Of a DNA stretch of 50,998 nt, positions 27,389-36,048 are shown one piece after another (the first letter of the stretch is position 1; every line of letters begins with the position of its first letter). The DNA lies in NCBI RefSeq assembly GCF_009469695.1, contig NZ_SSSR01000022.1, forward strand, positions 1 through 50,998, written 5' to 3'. Below the pieces are notes generated by a model. It did no database searches, was not told the DNA's origin, and saw only the letters and a program-made list of their open reading frames with translations. The stretch comes from Propionivibrio limicola. Its GTDB lineage: Bacteria; Pseudomonadota; Gammaproteobacteria; Burkholderiales; Rhodocyclaceae. The position numbers were made by a program, and so were the translations under genes.

Positions 27389-28029
27389 TGGCCACGCGCA
27401 TCGTCGTCGTCGATGACCACCGGCTGGTAAGGGCCGGCATCGTCGCCCTGCTCGAAGACATTCCCGAAGTAGAAATCGTAGGCGAAGCGTCGGACGGCAC
27501 ACAAGCCTTGAAGACGGTCGCCGAACTCGAACCTGACTTACTGATCCTCGATCTGTCGATGCCTGAAATGTCCGGATTCGAAGTGCTCGAGCGGATTCAC
27601 GAAACCCACCCGCGCGTGAAGGTCATCATCCTCTCCATGCACGACAGCGCCGAGCACGTCCATCGCGCCCTCAAACTGGGCGCTTCCGGATACCTGCTCA
27701 AGGACGTACTGCCGGACGAACTGGTGCTGGCGATCGACGCGATCAAAAAAGGCCGCACCTGGCTCTCCTCCGCCATCTCCAAGACCGTCATCGACGGCTA
27801 CCTGGGGCGGAACGGCGAGGAGGGCGCGCTGTCACCGCTCACGGAAAGACAGAGCCAGGTTCTGAAGATGATCGCGGAAGGCCAAAGCACCAAACAAATC
27901 AGCGGCCATCTGAACCTGAGCGTCAAGACGATCGAGACCTACCGGGCGCAGATCATGGAGAAGCTCGACATCCACGATATTGCCGGCCTCGTGCGTTACG
28001 CAATCCGGCAGGGGATTGTTCCGCTGTAA
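26746..28029 (+). repeat. direct repeat, kinase core plus regulator, copy B
   Basis: Second copy of 17338-18621. The two copies flank the metallo-hydrolase and tat genes, so recombination between them would delete or loop out 9,408 bp. Confidence 0.9.
27388..28029 (+). CDS. NarL/FixJ-family response regulator, copy 2
   Basis: 213 aa, two residues different from copy 1 (V44 instead of I; S instead of N in LTERQSQVLKM). Receiver acidic pair D9-D10, phospho-acceptor D55 and the LuxR-type HTH are unchanged, so both regulators should recognise the same DNA. The third 41-bp element starts 14 bp after its stop codon, as copy 1 does after the first regulator. Confidence 0.95.
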   Translation: MATRIVVVDDHRLVRAGIVALLEDIPEVEIVGEASDGTQALKTVAELEPDLLILDLSMPEMSGFEVLERIHETHPRVKVIILSMHDSAEHVHRALKLGASGYLLKDVLPDELVLAIDAIKKGRTWLSSAISKTVIDGYLGRNGEEGALSPLTERQSQVLKMIAEGQSTKQISGHLNLSVKTIETYRAQIMEKLDIHDIAGLVRYAIRQGIVPL

Positions 28030-28042
28030 AGCGCGATTTTAA

Positions 28043-28108
28043 TCAGATATTTCGTAGTTGATTTCGGGCAAATCCCCGATGCCTGAATTTCCCCTCTATC
28101 GCTAGGAT
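28043..28108 (+). promoter_or_regulatory. repeated 41-bp element plus -10 box, copy 3
   Basis: The element is 28043-28083 (TCAGATATTTCGTAG start; AATCCCCGATGCC end) and TAGGAT (28103-28108) follows after exactly 19 bp. The left arm is the most diverged of the four. It lies 225 bp upstream of the first serine-hydrolase gene, so the leader is again long; the 28109-28313 stretch holds no other supported gene. Confidence 0.72.
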
Positions 28109-28327
28109 GCACTACGTAGATCGTCGTCTGGTAGTGCAGGTATTTCGTTGCCTTTATCCGGATAATTCTGAATAAAAGGAATCCGGATTTGCGATGCGTG
28201 CCACCTTTTTCGCTGGCTGATTATCAGACTGATCTGCTTTGTAACCATGAATCAGGGGGCAGACAGAAGACAGAAATTGCTGACATTTTTTTGTCCTACG
28301 AATATTTGTTAATCAGGGGAAATGTTT

Positions 28328-29296
28328 ATGAAAAGCGTATCTATTGGGAAGGCATTGGCGGTGGCGGTGGCCGGATCCTCGTTGATCTTGTCGGGCTGTA
28401 ATGGCGGTGGGAGTGATAACGATGAAGTAGCGGCAACGCCAGCTGAACCGACGCCGGCAATTGAGAAATTTTTTCCGGTAGTAAAAGAGGCCGCGCCAGG
28501 GTTGGATGGTTACACGATATATCGCCCGGCTAAACTCTCCGATGTGGGAAGCAAGGTTCCTGTCCTCGTTTGGCAAAACGGCGCCTGCAAGAAGAGCAAC
28601 CATCAATACTGGGATGTTCTGGGTAATATTGCGGCTCGTGGATTCGTCGTGGTGGCCTATGGAAGCAATAGCCAGCCGGTGATTACGGAGTCAAATACCG
28701 TTACGCCCACCAGAGTTTGGGATGCATTGAATTGGGTAACCAATAAAGCCAGTTCAAATTCCGGTTATGAATTGATTGATAGCAGCAAGATCGGTACATT
28801 TGGTACATCGTGCGGCGGACTTGAAGCATTGTTGGGTGGAGCCGACTCACGTGTTAAATCCGTTGCGGCGCTAAATACCGGTTTCTTTGATGCAGGCACA
28901 ACAAGCAGTATCAATATGGGTGGGTATTCGCCCGCAAACATGAAGAACCTGCATAGTCCGTTGCTGTTTATCGGCGGTGGTCCGTATGACGTTGCTTACA
29001 AACAGACCCATTCGAACTATGACGTTTCGACAGTGCCGACTGTCCTTGCCGAGAATTATCAGGGGGGGCATTCCGGCCTGTGGGCCGGAATCAGATATTC
29101 CTATACGGATTCCACCAATACCGTTCCTTCCGCTGCCACGGTCGATTACACAATTACCACTGAATCGATTAACGCGGTGGTTCGCTGGTTCGATTACACC
29201 CTGAATGGTGTCAAGTCGCAGGCCTCCTATTTCTTGGGCAGCGATTGCGGCTTGTGCAAGGTGAGCGGCTGGTCTGTTCAGTCAAAGAATTTCTAA
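28328..29296 (+). CDS. secreted alpha/beta-hydrolase lipoprotein
   Basis: A 322-aa serine hydrolase of the alpha/beta fold (dienelactone-hydrolase or chlorophyllase-like style). Signal peptide with lipobox LSGC, C24. Nucleophile elbow GTSCGG with S161, then a plausible acid D221 (GGGPYDVAY) and H248 (GGHSGLW). The ATG at 28328 is chosen over 28322 because AGGGGAA lies 8 bp before it. It is paired with a paralog 24 bp downstream. Substrate unknown; an ester or polyester bond is plausible. Confidence 0.82.
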   Translation: MKSVSIGKALAVAVAGSSLILSGCNGGGSDNDEVAATPAEPTPAIEKFFPVVKEAAPGLDGYTIYRPAKLSDVGSKVPVLVWQNGACKKSNHQYWDVLGNIAARGFVVVAYGSNSQPVITESNTVTPTRVWDALNWVTNKASSNSGYELIDSSKIGTFGTSCGGLEALLGGADSRVKSVAALNTGFFDAGTTSSINMGGYSPANMKNLHSPLLFIGGGPYDVAYKQTHSNYDVSTVPTVLAENYQGGHSGLWAGIRYSYTDSTNTVPSAATVDYTITTESINAVVRWFDYTLNGVKSQASYFLGSDCGLCKVSGWSVQSKNF

Positions 29297-29320
29297 TCTA
29301 ACCTGCCTAGGGAATTAATC

Positions 29321-30280
29321 ATGAAGAAAATTGTTTTGGGCGTAGCCATGGCAGCGGCGGTTTGCGGTTCAGCGGCGTTCGTTGTGGCCGCAACCTCGAC
29401 TTCAACCCCGGCGATCAGTAAGTTTTTCCCGGTAATTCGCGAAGCGGCTCCGGGTCTGGATGGATACACCGTATATCGCCCGACGGATCTTTCGGCCGTG
29501 GATAGTGGTGCGAAGGTGCCCGTCCTTGTCTGGGGGAACGGGGCATGCAAGCTGAGCAACCAACAGTATTGGGATGTTCTGGGGGCCGTTTCGGCGCGCG
29601 GCTTCGTGGTCGTTGCGCATGGCAGCCCGTCCCAAGAGGCTACAAAGGACCCGGTGACTACGGATCCCGCCAAGATGACAAAGGCAATGGATTGGTTGGT
29701 CAAAACCGCTCCTTCGAAATCTGGTTATGAATTGGTGGATACAAGCAAAATCGGTGTTTTCGGTACGTCCTGTGGCGGTTTGGAGGCTCTGCTGGCAGCT
29801 GCTGATTCGCGAGTCAAATCTGTGGGCGCTCTGAATACTGGTTTCCCGGAGGCAACCGTAGTGGCTGGAACGACTACGGCGGGTGCAAGTCTCGTGAATG
29901 TTCCGGCGGTGACTTATAGCCGGAATGATTTGAAAAATCTTCATCAACCGGTCTTATGGCTGGGGGGCGGCGAAAGGGATGTGGCCTATGCGAACAGACA
30001 GGCGAACTATGATTTGACGACCGTGCCGACGGTTCTTGCCGAGAATCCTCGGGGCGGCCATTCCGGTTTGTGGACGGGTTTCCGCTATTCGGCGACAGAT
30101 TCGGCAAATGTCATCCCAACTGTGGATTACACGATCACCACGGAGTCAATCGAGGCAGTTGTTCGTTGGTTTGACTACACCCTGAATGGCAATACATCAC
30201 AATCAACCCACTTCCTGGGAACAGATTGCGGCCTGTGCACCACTACCGGCTGGACTGTGAAGTCGAAGAACTTTAACTAA
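29321..30280 (+). CDS. secreted alpha/beta-hydrolase, non-lipidated paralog
   Basis: 319 aa, tandem paralog of the preceding gene with shared blocks (FFPVIREAAPGLDGYTVYRP, GTSCGGLEALL with S150, GGHSGLWTGFRYS). The signal peptide ends near VVAAT and has no lipobox Cys, so the product should be free in the periplasm or exported further. Four Cys near the C terminus and middle (NGAC, DCGLC) are shared by the pair and may form disulfides. A terminator follows directly, so the two hydrolases form one transcription unit from promoter copy 3. Confidence 0.82.
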   Translation: MKKIVLGVAMAAAVCGSAAFVVAATSTSTPAISKFFPVIREAAPGLDGYTVYRPTDLSAVDSGAKVPVLVWGNGACKLSNQQYWDVLGAVSARGFVVVAHGSPSQEATKDPVTTDPAKMTKAMDWLVKTAPSKSGYELVDTSKIGVFGTSCGGLEALLAAADSRVKSVGALNTGFPEATVVAGTTTAGASLVNVPAVTYSRNDLKNLHQPVLWLGGGERDVAYANRQANYDLTTVPTVLAENPRGGHSGLWTGFRYSATDSANVIPTVDYTITTESIEAVVRWFDYTLNGNTSQSTHFLGTDCGLCTTTGWTVKSKNFN

Positions 30281-30295
30281 AGTAGCAAAAACGAG

Positions 30296-30332
30296 GCCCG
30301 CTAACATTCAGGTGTTGGCGGGCTTCTTTGTT
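30296..30332 (+). terminator. rho-independent terminator after hydrolase pair
   Basis: Stem GCCCGC (30296-30301) extended by TAACA, loop TTCAGG, TGTTG, GCGGGC (to 30323), then TTCTTTGTT. It closes the two-gene hydrolase unit. The rest of 30333-30631 shows no gene that I can support. Confidence 0.85.
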
Positions 30333-30631
30333 CACTGATCGCACGTATTTGCAAAAACGCTCCCCATTTTCTGAAAGACGAGGGTGTTGGCTCACCGTAG
30401 TCTTTGCTCCGTTGGTGGTTACGGCTCCGGGGGATACCAAGAGAGTCCGAACGCCAATTATCGATATGGATAAGGGACTGAGGGATGGTCCCGTACCGAT
30501 TTGCGGGGAACGGGGGGCGTTGGTCGATCGGTGCTTCGGAGAACGTTAAGGGCATCGGTAGGCGTTGGTCTTCCGTCGTGGTTGCAATCGGTTTTCTTTA
30601 TCTCGATTGTCATCACTTACGGAGAAAAATA

Positions 30632-32464
30632 ATGAATCACAGGAGTCAAGCAAGATCAGCCATGAGTCTGGCGATTGCGGGGTGCTTTGCCCTTGCCTTG
30701 GGTGGTTGTGGCGGGGACAGCGACAGCAGTAGCAGCAGTACGACGACCGCGCCAGTGGAAACGGCGTGCGCGGATTTGCTGACGCAATTCAAGATGGATG
30801 GTGTCACGCTGACGAAGGCGGAAGCTGTCGCCGCGGCGGCCAACATTGTTGGTATGAACACTACCGGGCAGAATACGGAGAACTCCGGGCCGATGCCTGC
30901 GCACTGCTTGATACAGGGCAAGGCGGATGCGCGGACCAGCACTGTCGACGGTAAATCGTATGCGATCGGTTTTGAAGTCCGGATGCCGACAACCGGCTGG
31001 AACGGGCGTTTCTTCTTCCAGGGCGGTGGCGGCTCCAATGGTGCGTTGGCCATGGCCTATGGCAACCTGCGTGGAAATATCCTCGATTCAAGCGGCAAGC
31101 CGACAGATAACGCATTAAATCGCGGCTTCGCTGTCGCATCCACGGATGGTGGCCACCTCATTGAGGCGGGCACGGACGCCAATGCGTCGAATGCCTTTGG
31201 TGTCGATCCCCTGGCGCGTCTCGATTTCGGCTACAACGCCGTGGCCCGGACGACGACCATCGCCAAGGCTCTGATCGCCAAGCGCTTTGGAAAATCGGCT
31301 GACCACTCCTATTTCGTCGGCTGCTCCAACGGCGGTCGCGATGCGATGATGGCTTCGCAGCGGCTTCCGGATCAGTTCGACGGCGTGTTTGCCTTGAATC
31401 CGGGATTCCAGATGCCGAAGGCCGCGGTCAATCAGGCCTGGGATACGCAGCAGTTCAACAGCGTGAGTCCGGGTACGATTTTTGATGCGTTCAGTCAGGC
31501 CGATCTTGATGCGGTTAGCAAGGCCGTGCTCAATGCTTGCGATGCCGATGATGGTGCCAAAGATGGCCTGATCTTCGATCAGAAAGCCTGTGCAGCGAAG
31601 TTCAATCCTGATACGGCGCTTGCCGGTGTTCTGACTGCGCCGCAGTTAGCAGCGCTCAAGAAGGTCTTCGGCGGTGCCAAGGATTCCAGCGGTAATGCTA
31701 TTTATTCCGACTTCCCGTGGGATGCTGGTATCAACTACAAGGATTGGCGTGACTGGAAACTTGGCATAGGAGCTCCCTCGGTAGGTGTTGCTAAAGGGGC
31801 TGGGAAGGCGATTTCGATTGGTGCCTACTCGTTGCCTGCTGTCTTCATGCAGCCGAGTGCGCCGATTACTGGCGATACCGTTTTTAACTCCTCTAATGGT
31901 TTTGCGTTCCAGTTGAACCTCAAGACCCAGACCAATCTGTCCGGTACGGTTGACCCCGAGTTGATCTATGCGACGAGCGGTATTTACAACGTCCCGTCGA
32001 TCAACAAGACAGCCTACAGCGGTGGATTTATCGCGGCCAACAGCACGAACTACGATACGTTCAAGGCTCGTGGGTCGAAGCTGATCGTGGCGCACGGTAC
32101 CAGCGACGGTGTGTTCTCCTCGAACGACACGAAGAGCTGGTATGAGACGTTGTCGACCAAGTACGGCAGCAATACGCAGAGCTTTGCCCGTTATTTCCAG
32201 ATTCCGGGCATGAACCACTGTGCCGGAGGAGCGACCACCGACAAGTTCGATATGGTCACAGCGCTGGTCGACTGGGTTGAGAAGGGAACAGCACCGGAAT
32301 CCGTTGAGGCCTCGAGTCGTGATCAGAGCTATCAGTATGCGTCCGCTCCGTGGTCGACGACCTACAAGCCGACGCTGATCGCCGCGGGCATCACCCGTCC
32401 GCTCTGCGCCTATCCGAAGCAGGCGAAGAGCACCGACCAAGGTGCGACCTGGACGTGCCAGTGA
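30632..32464 (+). CDS. tannase/feruloyl-esterase-family lipoprotein
   Basis: A 610-aa secreted esterase. The signal peptide ends in lipobox LGGC (C26), followed by a Ser-rich linker. The family's CS-D-HC signature is visible: GCSNGG at 230-235 with S232 beside C231, and PGMNHCAGG near the C terminus, where the catalytic His neighbours a Cys. Established knowledge: members hydrolyse gallate, ferulate or related aromatic esters, and MHETase belongs to this fold group. The ATG at 30632 follows GGAG; an upstream in-frame GTG/ATG lacks a signal peptide at its end. It is a single-gene unit with its own terminator; I do not see the 41-bp element before it. Confidence 0.87.
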   Translation: MNHRSQARSAMSLAIAGCFALALGGCGGDSDSSSSSTTTAPVETACADLLTQFKMDGVTLTKAEAVAAAANIVGMNTTGQNTENSGPMPAHCLIQGKADARTSTVDGKSYAIGFEVRMPTTGWNGRFFFQGGGGSNGALAMAYGNLRGNILDSSGKPTDNALNRGFAVASTDGGHLIEAGTDANASNAFGVDPLARLDFGYNAVARTTTIAKALIAKRFGKSADHSYFVGCSNGGRDAMMASQRLPDQFDGVFALNPGFQMPKAAVNQAWDTQQFNSVSPGTIFDAFSQADLDAVSKAVLNACDADDGAKDGLIFDQKACAAKFNPDTALAGVLTAPQLAALKKVFGGAKDSSGNAIYSDFPWDAGINYKDWRDWKLGIGAPSVGVAKGAGKAISIGAYSLPAVFMQPSAPITGDTVFNSSNGFAFQLNLKTQTNLSGTVDPELIYATSGIYNVPSINKTAYSGGFIAANSTNYDTFKARGSKLIVAHGTSDGVFSSNDTKSWYETLSTKYGSNTQSFARYFQIPGMNHCAGGATTDKFDMVTALVDWVEKGTAPESVEASSRDQSYQYASAPWSTTYKPTLIAAGITRPLCAYPKQAKSTDQGATWTCQ

Positions 32465-32596
32465 TGTAGTTCGAACCGGGACAATGCCCATTGCCTGAAA
32501 CGATCGACCGTTGTGGCGGAGGGACTTGTCTGCCGGCCGGTTGGGCGGTGAATTATGGCCTCGCCTGACCGGTTCGGTAATATAGACGGTAAAAAG

Positions 32597-32625
32597 AAGC
32601 GCCCCCACAAGGGGCGCTTTTTCGT
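32597..32625 (+). terminator. rho-independent terminator after tannase-like gene
   Basis: Stem AAGCGCCCC / GGGGCGCTT with loop CACAA and tail TTTTTCG. Strong GC stem of at least 7 bp. Confidence 0.88.
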
Positions 32626-32750
32626 ATGGGGCGAGCCGGTTTCGGCTCTCGCTATTCCCACAATTCTCCTGCTGATTCCTGACCGTCGAGGCGCCGTGCC
32701 CGCAATCAATCTTTGCGTCCGTACGCAGAGATTTTTCGCGCGCGTTCTTT

Positions 32751-32776
32751 TTGACAAACGGTCAGCCGTTTTCTGG
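32751..32776 (+). promoter_or_regulatory. possible promoter/operator upstream of alpha/beta-hydrolase lipoprotein
   Basis: A TTGACA (32751-32756) overlaps a perfect palindrome AAACGG-TCAG-CCGTTT (32756-32771). The -10 region is poor. It is the only regulatory-looking signal in the 390-bp gap after the terminator at 32597. Confidence 0.3.
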
Positions 32777-32855
32777 CAGACCGGAGCGATGTGGATGGCT
32801 ATCCTCGTCACACGGTCGGCATAACGGCCGTCAATAATCAGAGGAGGGGTCAATC

Positions 32856-34724
32856 ATGGTTTGCTCGGCGAATGCTGAATTGAACGCCAAGGGGCGGCTC
32901 ACGTGTCAATCGAGTCTGCGCCTCATGGTTTTGTGTAGTGTGCTTGGTGTTACTGCGTTGCTTCCTGCATGTGGCGGTGATGGCGGCGACAATTCCGTGG
33001 CCACCACGCCGCCGGTGGTTGTCGATAAATATCCGAACGTTCCGACGCCAACCGTAACCGCGTTGCCAAGCTCCGGCGTTTCGGCAGATCGCGATTATCC
33101 GTTCCTTGCCTCCGATTTCGATCCCAAAGCCTTTGGGTTCGTCGAGGAAGAGTTTCTGTTTGATGGCAAGGCCAACGTCTATGACCTGAAGACTTCGAGG
33201 ACCGACGTATTTTCTCTCGCTAATAATTACCCGGTGACCCAGAATGCGAAAGTCGTGTCCACTGGCAACCCCTACCGCACGCGGATGATAGTCCTTCGTC
33301 CTTCGGACCCGGCCAAGTTCAACGGCACGGTGATTGTTGAATGGGTCAATGCTTCAAATACTTGGGATACGCCGATCCATTTGTTCGAGCAGAAGAACAT
33401 GGTTCTGCGCAAAGGTTATGCGTACGTTGGTGTGACCGTGCAGGATATGACGATTTCCGGCACGAATGGCCTCAAGGCCTGGAGTCCAAAACGCTACGGT
33501 ACGCTGGACGTCACCAATGGCGGGAAATTGGTCAATGAAGAGCTTTCGCTGGATATCTTCTCGCAGGCAGCAAAAGCCGTGCGCGCCGACAGCAAAGTCA
33601 TGGGCGGGATGAGCGTCAAGAAAGTTCTTGCGGTAGGCGAGTCGCAATCGGCCATGCGGCTGGGTGTTTACCTGAATTCGGTTCACCCGCTCACCGGCAA
33701 TATTTTCGATGGCGCGCTGGTGACTAACAGCGGCCCGGCGCAGCGCACCGATCTGTCAATTCCGATTATCAAGATTCTGACCGAATCCGAATTCGAAACG
33801 GCGACGACCAACGAAACCATGGTTTTGCAGTCCGATACGGACAAGTACAAGACGTGGTACGTCGCGGGATCGACGCATTCGAATCTGACCAGCTTGCTGC
33901 CACGTACAGTCATGTACGTTCGCGATTTCAATGGCAAGATGATCAGCGACACCTGTGCTGTGCCGATGAATAGCCGCGTGAATCTCGGCCATATCTACAA
34001 TGCCGGTATCGTTGCGCTCGAGAAATACATCGACAAGGGCACCGCGATGCCGACGAGTCCGCAATTTCAATACACCGCGAGTGCGACTGCTCCGAGCCTG
34101 ATGCGGGATGCTGACGGCCTCGCCTTGGGCGGTATCCGGGTACCGGATGTCGTTGTGCCGGTAGCGCTCAACTCCGGGGTCAATACGGCGTGTCCGGGGC
34201 TCAGTGGTTCGCACGTGCCATTTACCAAGGCAAAACTCGATGCTCTGTACTCGACGCATGCCGATTACGTTAGCAAAGTCACGACTGCCGCGAATCAGTC
34301 GGTGGCCGACGGCTTCATGTTGGCGGAAGATGCGCAGGACGTGATCAACACCGCCAGCGCGTCGATTCATGGCTACAAGTTGAATTGCGATGGTGACGGT
34401 ACCACCAACTTGTGCGGAGACCGCGGTCTGTTCCCGCAAACCCCGTCGATCCACAACCTGCGTTGGCACATCTATCTGTATTACCTGCCTAACCGGGCCA
34501 AGATTCTTGCTCCGGTCGACGAAGCCGCACTCAAGATCGCTTCGGGCTACAACGCGACCGATGCAGCGACGAAGAAGATGTACTTCAGTCAGGCGATCGC
34601 GTTGCTGGAAAATTATTCGGATCTGATTCAGGCGGAAGCAACTGGCGGAACGCTCTCCAAGGATTCCGCCACCTATCTGTCCGGTCAGGCCAGCCAGCTG
34701 ATTACCGAGCTGCAGAAGCTTTAA
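32856..34724 (+). CDS. secreted alpha/beta-hydrolase-domain lipoprotein
   Basis: A 622-aa protein like the family annotated as alpha/beta hydrolase domain-containing (Pfam Abhydrolase_10, from memory). N-terminal signal with lipobox LPAC (C39). Characteristic blocks are GTVIVEWVNASNTWD and the nucleophile region VLAVGESQSAMRLG (S263). The C-terminal half includes SIHGYKLNCDGDG and LRWHIYLYYLPNRAKI. GGAGGGG precedes the ATG. The exact reaction is not known to me. It is the fourth serine-hydrolase gene in the island and a separate unit between two terminators. Confidence 0.8.
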   Translation: MVCSANAELNAKGRLTCQSSLRLMVLCSVLGVTALLPACGGDGGDNSVATTPPVVVDKYPNVPTPTVTALPSSGVSADRDYPFLASDFDPKAFGFVEEEFLFDGKANVYDLKTSRTDVFSLANNYPVTQNAKVVSTGNPYRTRMIVLRPSDPAKFNGTVIVEWVNASNTWDTPIHLFEQKNMVLRKGYAYVGVTVQDMTISGTNGLKAWSPKRYGTLDVTNGGKLVNEELSLDIFSQAAKAVRADSKVMGGMSVKKVLAVGESQSAMRLGVYLNSVHPLTGNIFDGALVTNSGPAQRTDLSIPIIKILTESEFETATTNETMVLQSDTDKYKTWYVAGSTHSNLTSLLPRTVMYVRDFNGKMISDTCAVPMNSRVNLGHIYNAGIVALEKYIDKGTAMPTSPQFQYTASATAPSLMRDADGLALGGIRVPDVVVPVALNSGVNTACPGLSGSHVPFTKAKLDALYSTHADYVSKVTTAANQSVADGFMLAEDAQDVINTASASIHGYKLNCDGDGTTNLCGDRGLFPQTPSIHNLRWHIYLYYLPNRAKILAPVDEAALKIASGYNATDAATKKMYFSQAIALLENYSDLIQAEATGGTLSKDSATYLSGQASQLITELQKL

Positions 34725-34758
34725 TCAAAAGCCGCATCGTCCATCACCCTGCCTTATG

Positions 34759-34792
34759 CCCCGTCACCGGTCATCGGTGGCGGGGTGTTTTT
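34759..34792 (+). terminator. rho-independent terminator after alpha/beta-hydrolase lipoprotein
   Basis: An 11-bp stem (CCCCGTCACCG with CGGTGGCGGGG, one G-U pair), loop GTCAT, then TGTTTTTG. Confidence 0.88.
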
Positions 34793-34988
34793 GTTGCCGG
34801 AACCCGAACAGCAATGCTGAATTGCCGAATTCGATAGGGATGGACTGAATTTCTTGGTTAACCCGGATTTACCGGCTAGTCTTTGCCAGCATCATCATTT
34901 TCAGGTCGGGGACGGGCAGATGCCGATTTTTGTCGGAACAGGCCAGGTGCCTTGAAATGTTCAAAAAGAATAATCGAGGGTTAGGCTT

Positions 34989-35885
34989 ATGGTGAGTGAG
35001 TGCTCTGAATCGATTCTGACGCCATCAATGTTGTGTACCGACGAGGTTGGCAAGCCTTTGTTGAGTATGCCGGAATCATGGAGTGGCGTCCCCTTGAATC
35101 TTTATCGCGGCTTGGGGCAGTCGCAACGGGGGCCGTGTCATGTGGAGAGTCCTGTAATCGTTTTATGCGAAAGCGGCTGCGAGGGGGCGCGTTGGTATCG
35201 GCAAAACGGCAGGGTGATTGAACTACGAGCCAATGGTGTCGGGGCATTCGACTTTATCGGGCGGGACTATCAGCGCGAGTGGGGGCGCTGGGACGTGACG
35301 CCTGGTCGTACCGTGGGTGTGGAACTGACTCCAGCAGTTGTCAGCCGATTGGCGCCTGAAGCGCTCGATTTCGATTTGTCGACGATTTACGGCGTCTTCG
35401 ATCCAAAGCTGCAATGGCTGGTCCTTGAGCTGCTCGAGGAGTCGCTGCGTGGCGCACTTGGCGGCGCGCTCTATGTCGAGGGCCTCTCAAGCGCGCTGAT
35501 TGCCCGCCTTGCAAGTTGCTATGGGCATCGGAAAACGGCCGACCGCCCAGTCGGAAGTCTTTCGGCGATTGGCCGTCGCCGGATAGCGGAATTCATCGAG
35601 GCGCATCTGGGCGATGAGCTCAGCGTCGTCGCTCTGGCGAAGGAAGCGGGGTTGAGCCCGCATCATTTTTCCCGCTGTTTTACGGCAAGTTTTGGCCAGC
35701 CCCCGCATCGTTATGTTCAGCAGCGCCGCGTCGAAGCCGCGCGGCGCATGTTGGTGCTATCCTCCCGCTCGCTGGCCGAAATCGCCATGGATCTAGGCTT
35801 CTCCAGTCAGTCGCACTTCTCGCAAGTCTTTCGTCAGCACACCGGGATGACTCCGACACTCGCGCGTTCAGTTCGAATCGGATAG
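34989..35885 (+). CDS. AraC-family transcriptional regulator, paralog
   Basis: 298 aa. The C-terminal double helix-turn-helix reads LSVVALAKEAGLSPHHFSRCF and LAEIAMDLGFSSQSHFSQVF, followed by GMTPTLAR. The N-terminal effector domain shares the YQREWGRWDVTPGR block with the AraC protein at 14008-14898. It stands between the hydrolase genes and the type II secretion operon; likely targets are the neighbouring hydrolase genes (inference). Confidence 0.88.
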   Translation: MVSECSESILTPSMLCTDEVGKPLLSMPESWSGVPLNLYRGLGQSQRGPCHVESPVIVLCESGCEGARWYRQNGRVIELRANGVGAFDFIGRDYQREWGRWDVTPGRTVGVELTPAVVSRLAPEALDFDLSTIYGVFDPKLQWLVLELLEESLRGALGGALYVEGLSSALIARLASCYGHRKTADRPVGSLSAIGRRRIAEFIEAHLGDELSVVALAKEAGLSPHHFSRCFTASFGQPPHRYVQQRRVEAARRMLVLSSRSLAEIAMDLGFSSQSHFSQVFRQHTGMTPTLARSVRIG

Positions 35886-35982
35886 CAGGATTCTTATAAA
35901 ACAGCCGCAGTTTTCTGGTAGCTCTGAACAGCATGAGGGGGCTACTCTCGCCCCGGCTATCAGTTTTCCCAAAAGAAAACAG

Positions 35983-36048
35983 TCGGGGATTTCGAAGGGA
36001 CGAATCCGGGAATCCCTGATGCCTTAGAAGAAGCGACTTGGGTAATCT
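35983..36048 (+). promoter_or_regulatory. repeated 41-bp element plus -10 box, copy 4
   Basis: The element is 35983-36023 (TCGGGGATTTCGAAG start; AATCCCTGATGCC end); here the dyad arms extend to TCGGGGATT and AATCCCTGA. TAATCT (36043-36048) follows after exactly 19 bp. It is 176 bp upstream of gspC, inside a 333-bp gap that holds no other supported gene. Confidence 0.8.

Noticed and set aside
34905-34924. TCGGGGA...GATGCC upstream of the second AraC gene
   Set aside because: The spacing is 19 bp in total instead of 41 and no -10 hexamer follows at the right distance; taken as chance similarity to the repeated element.
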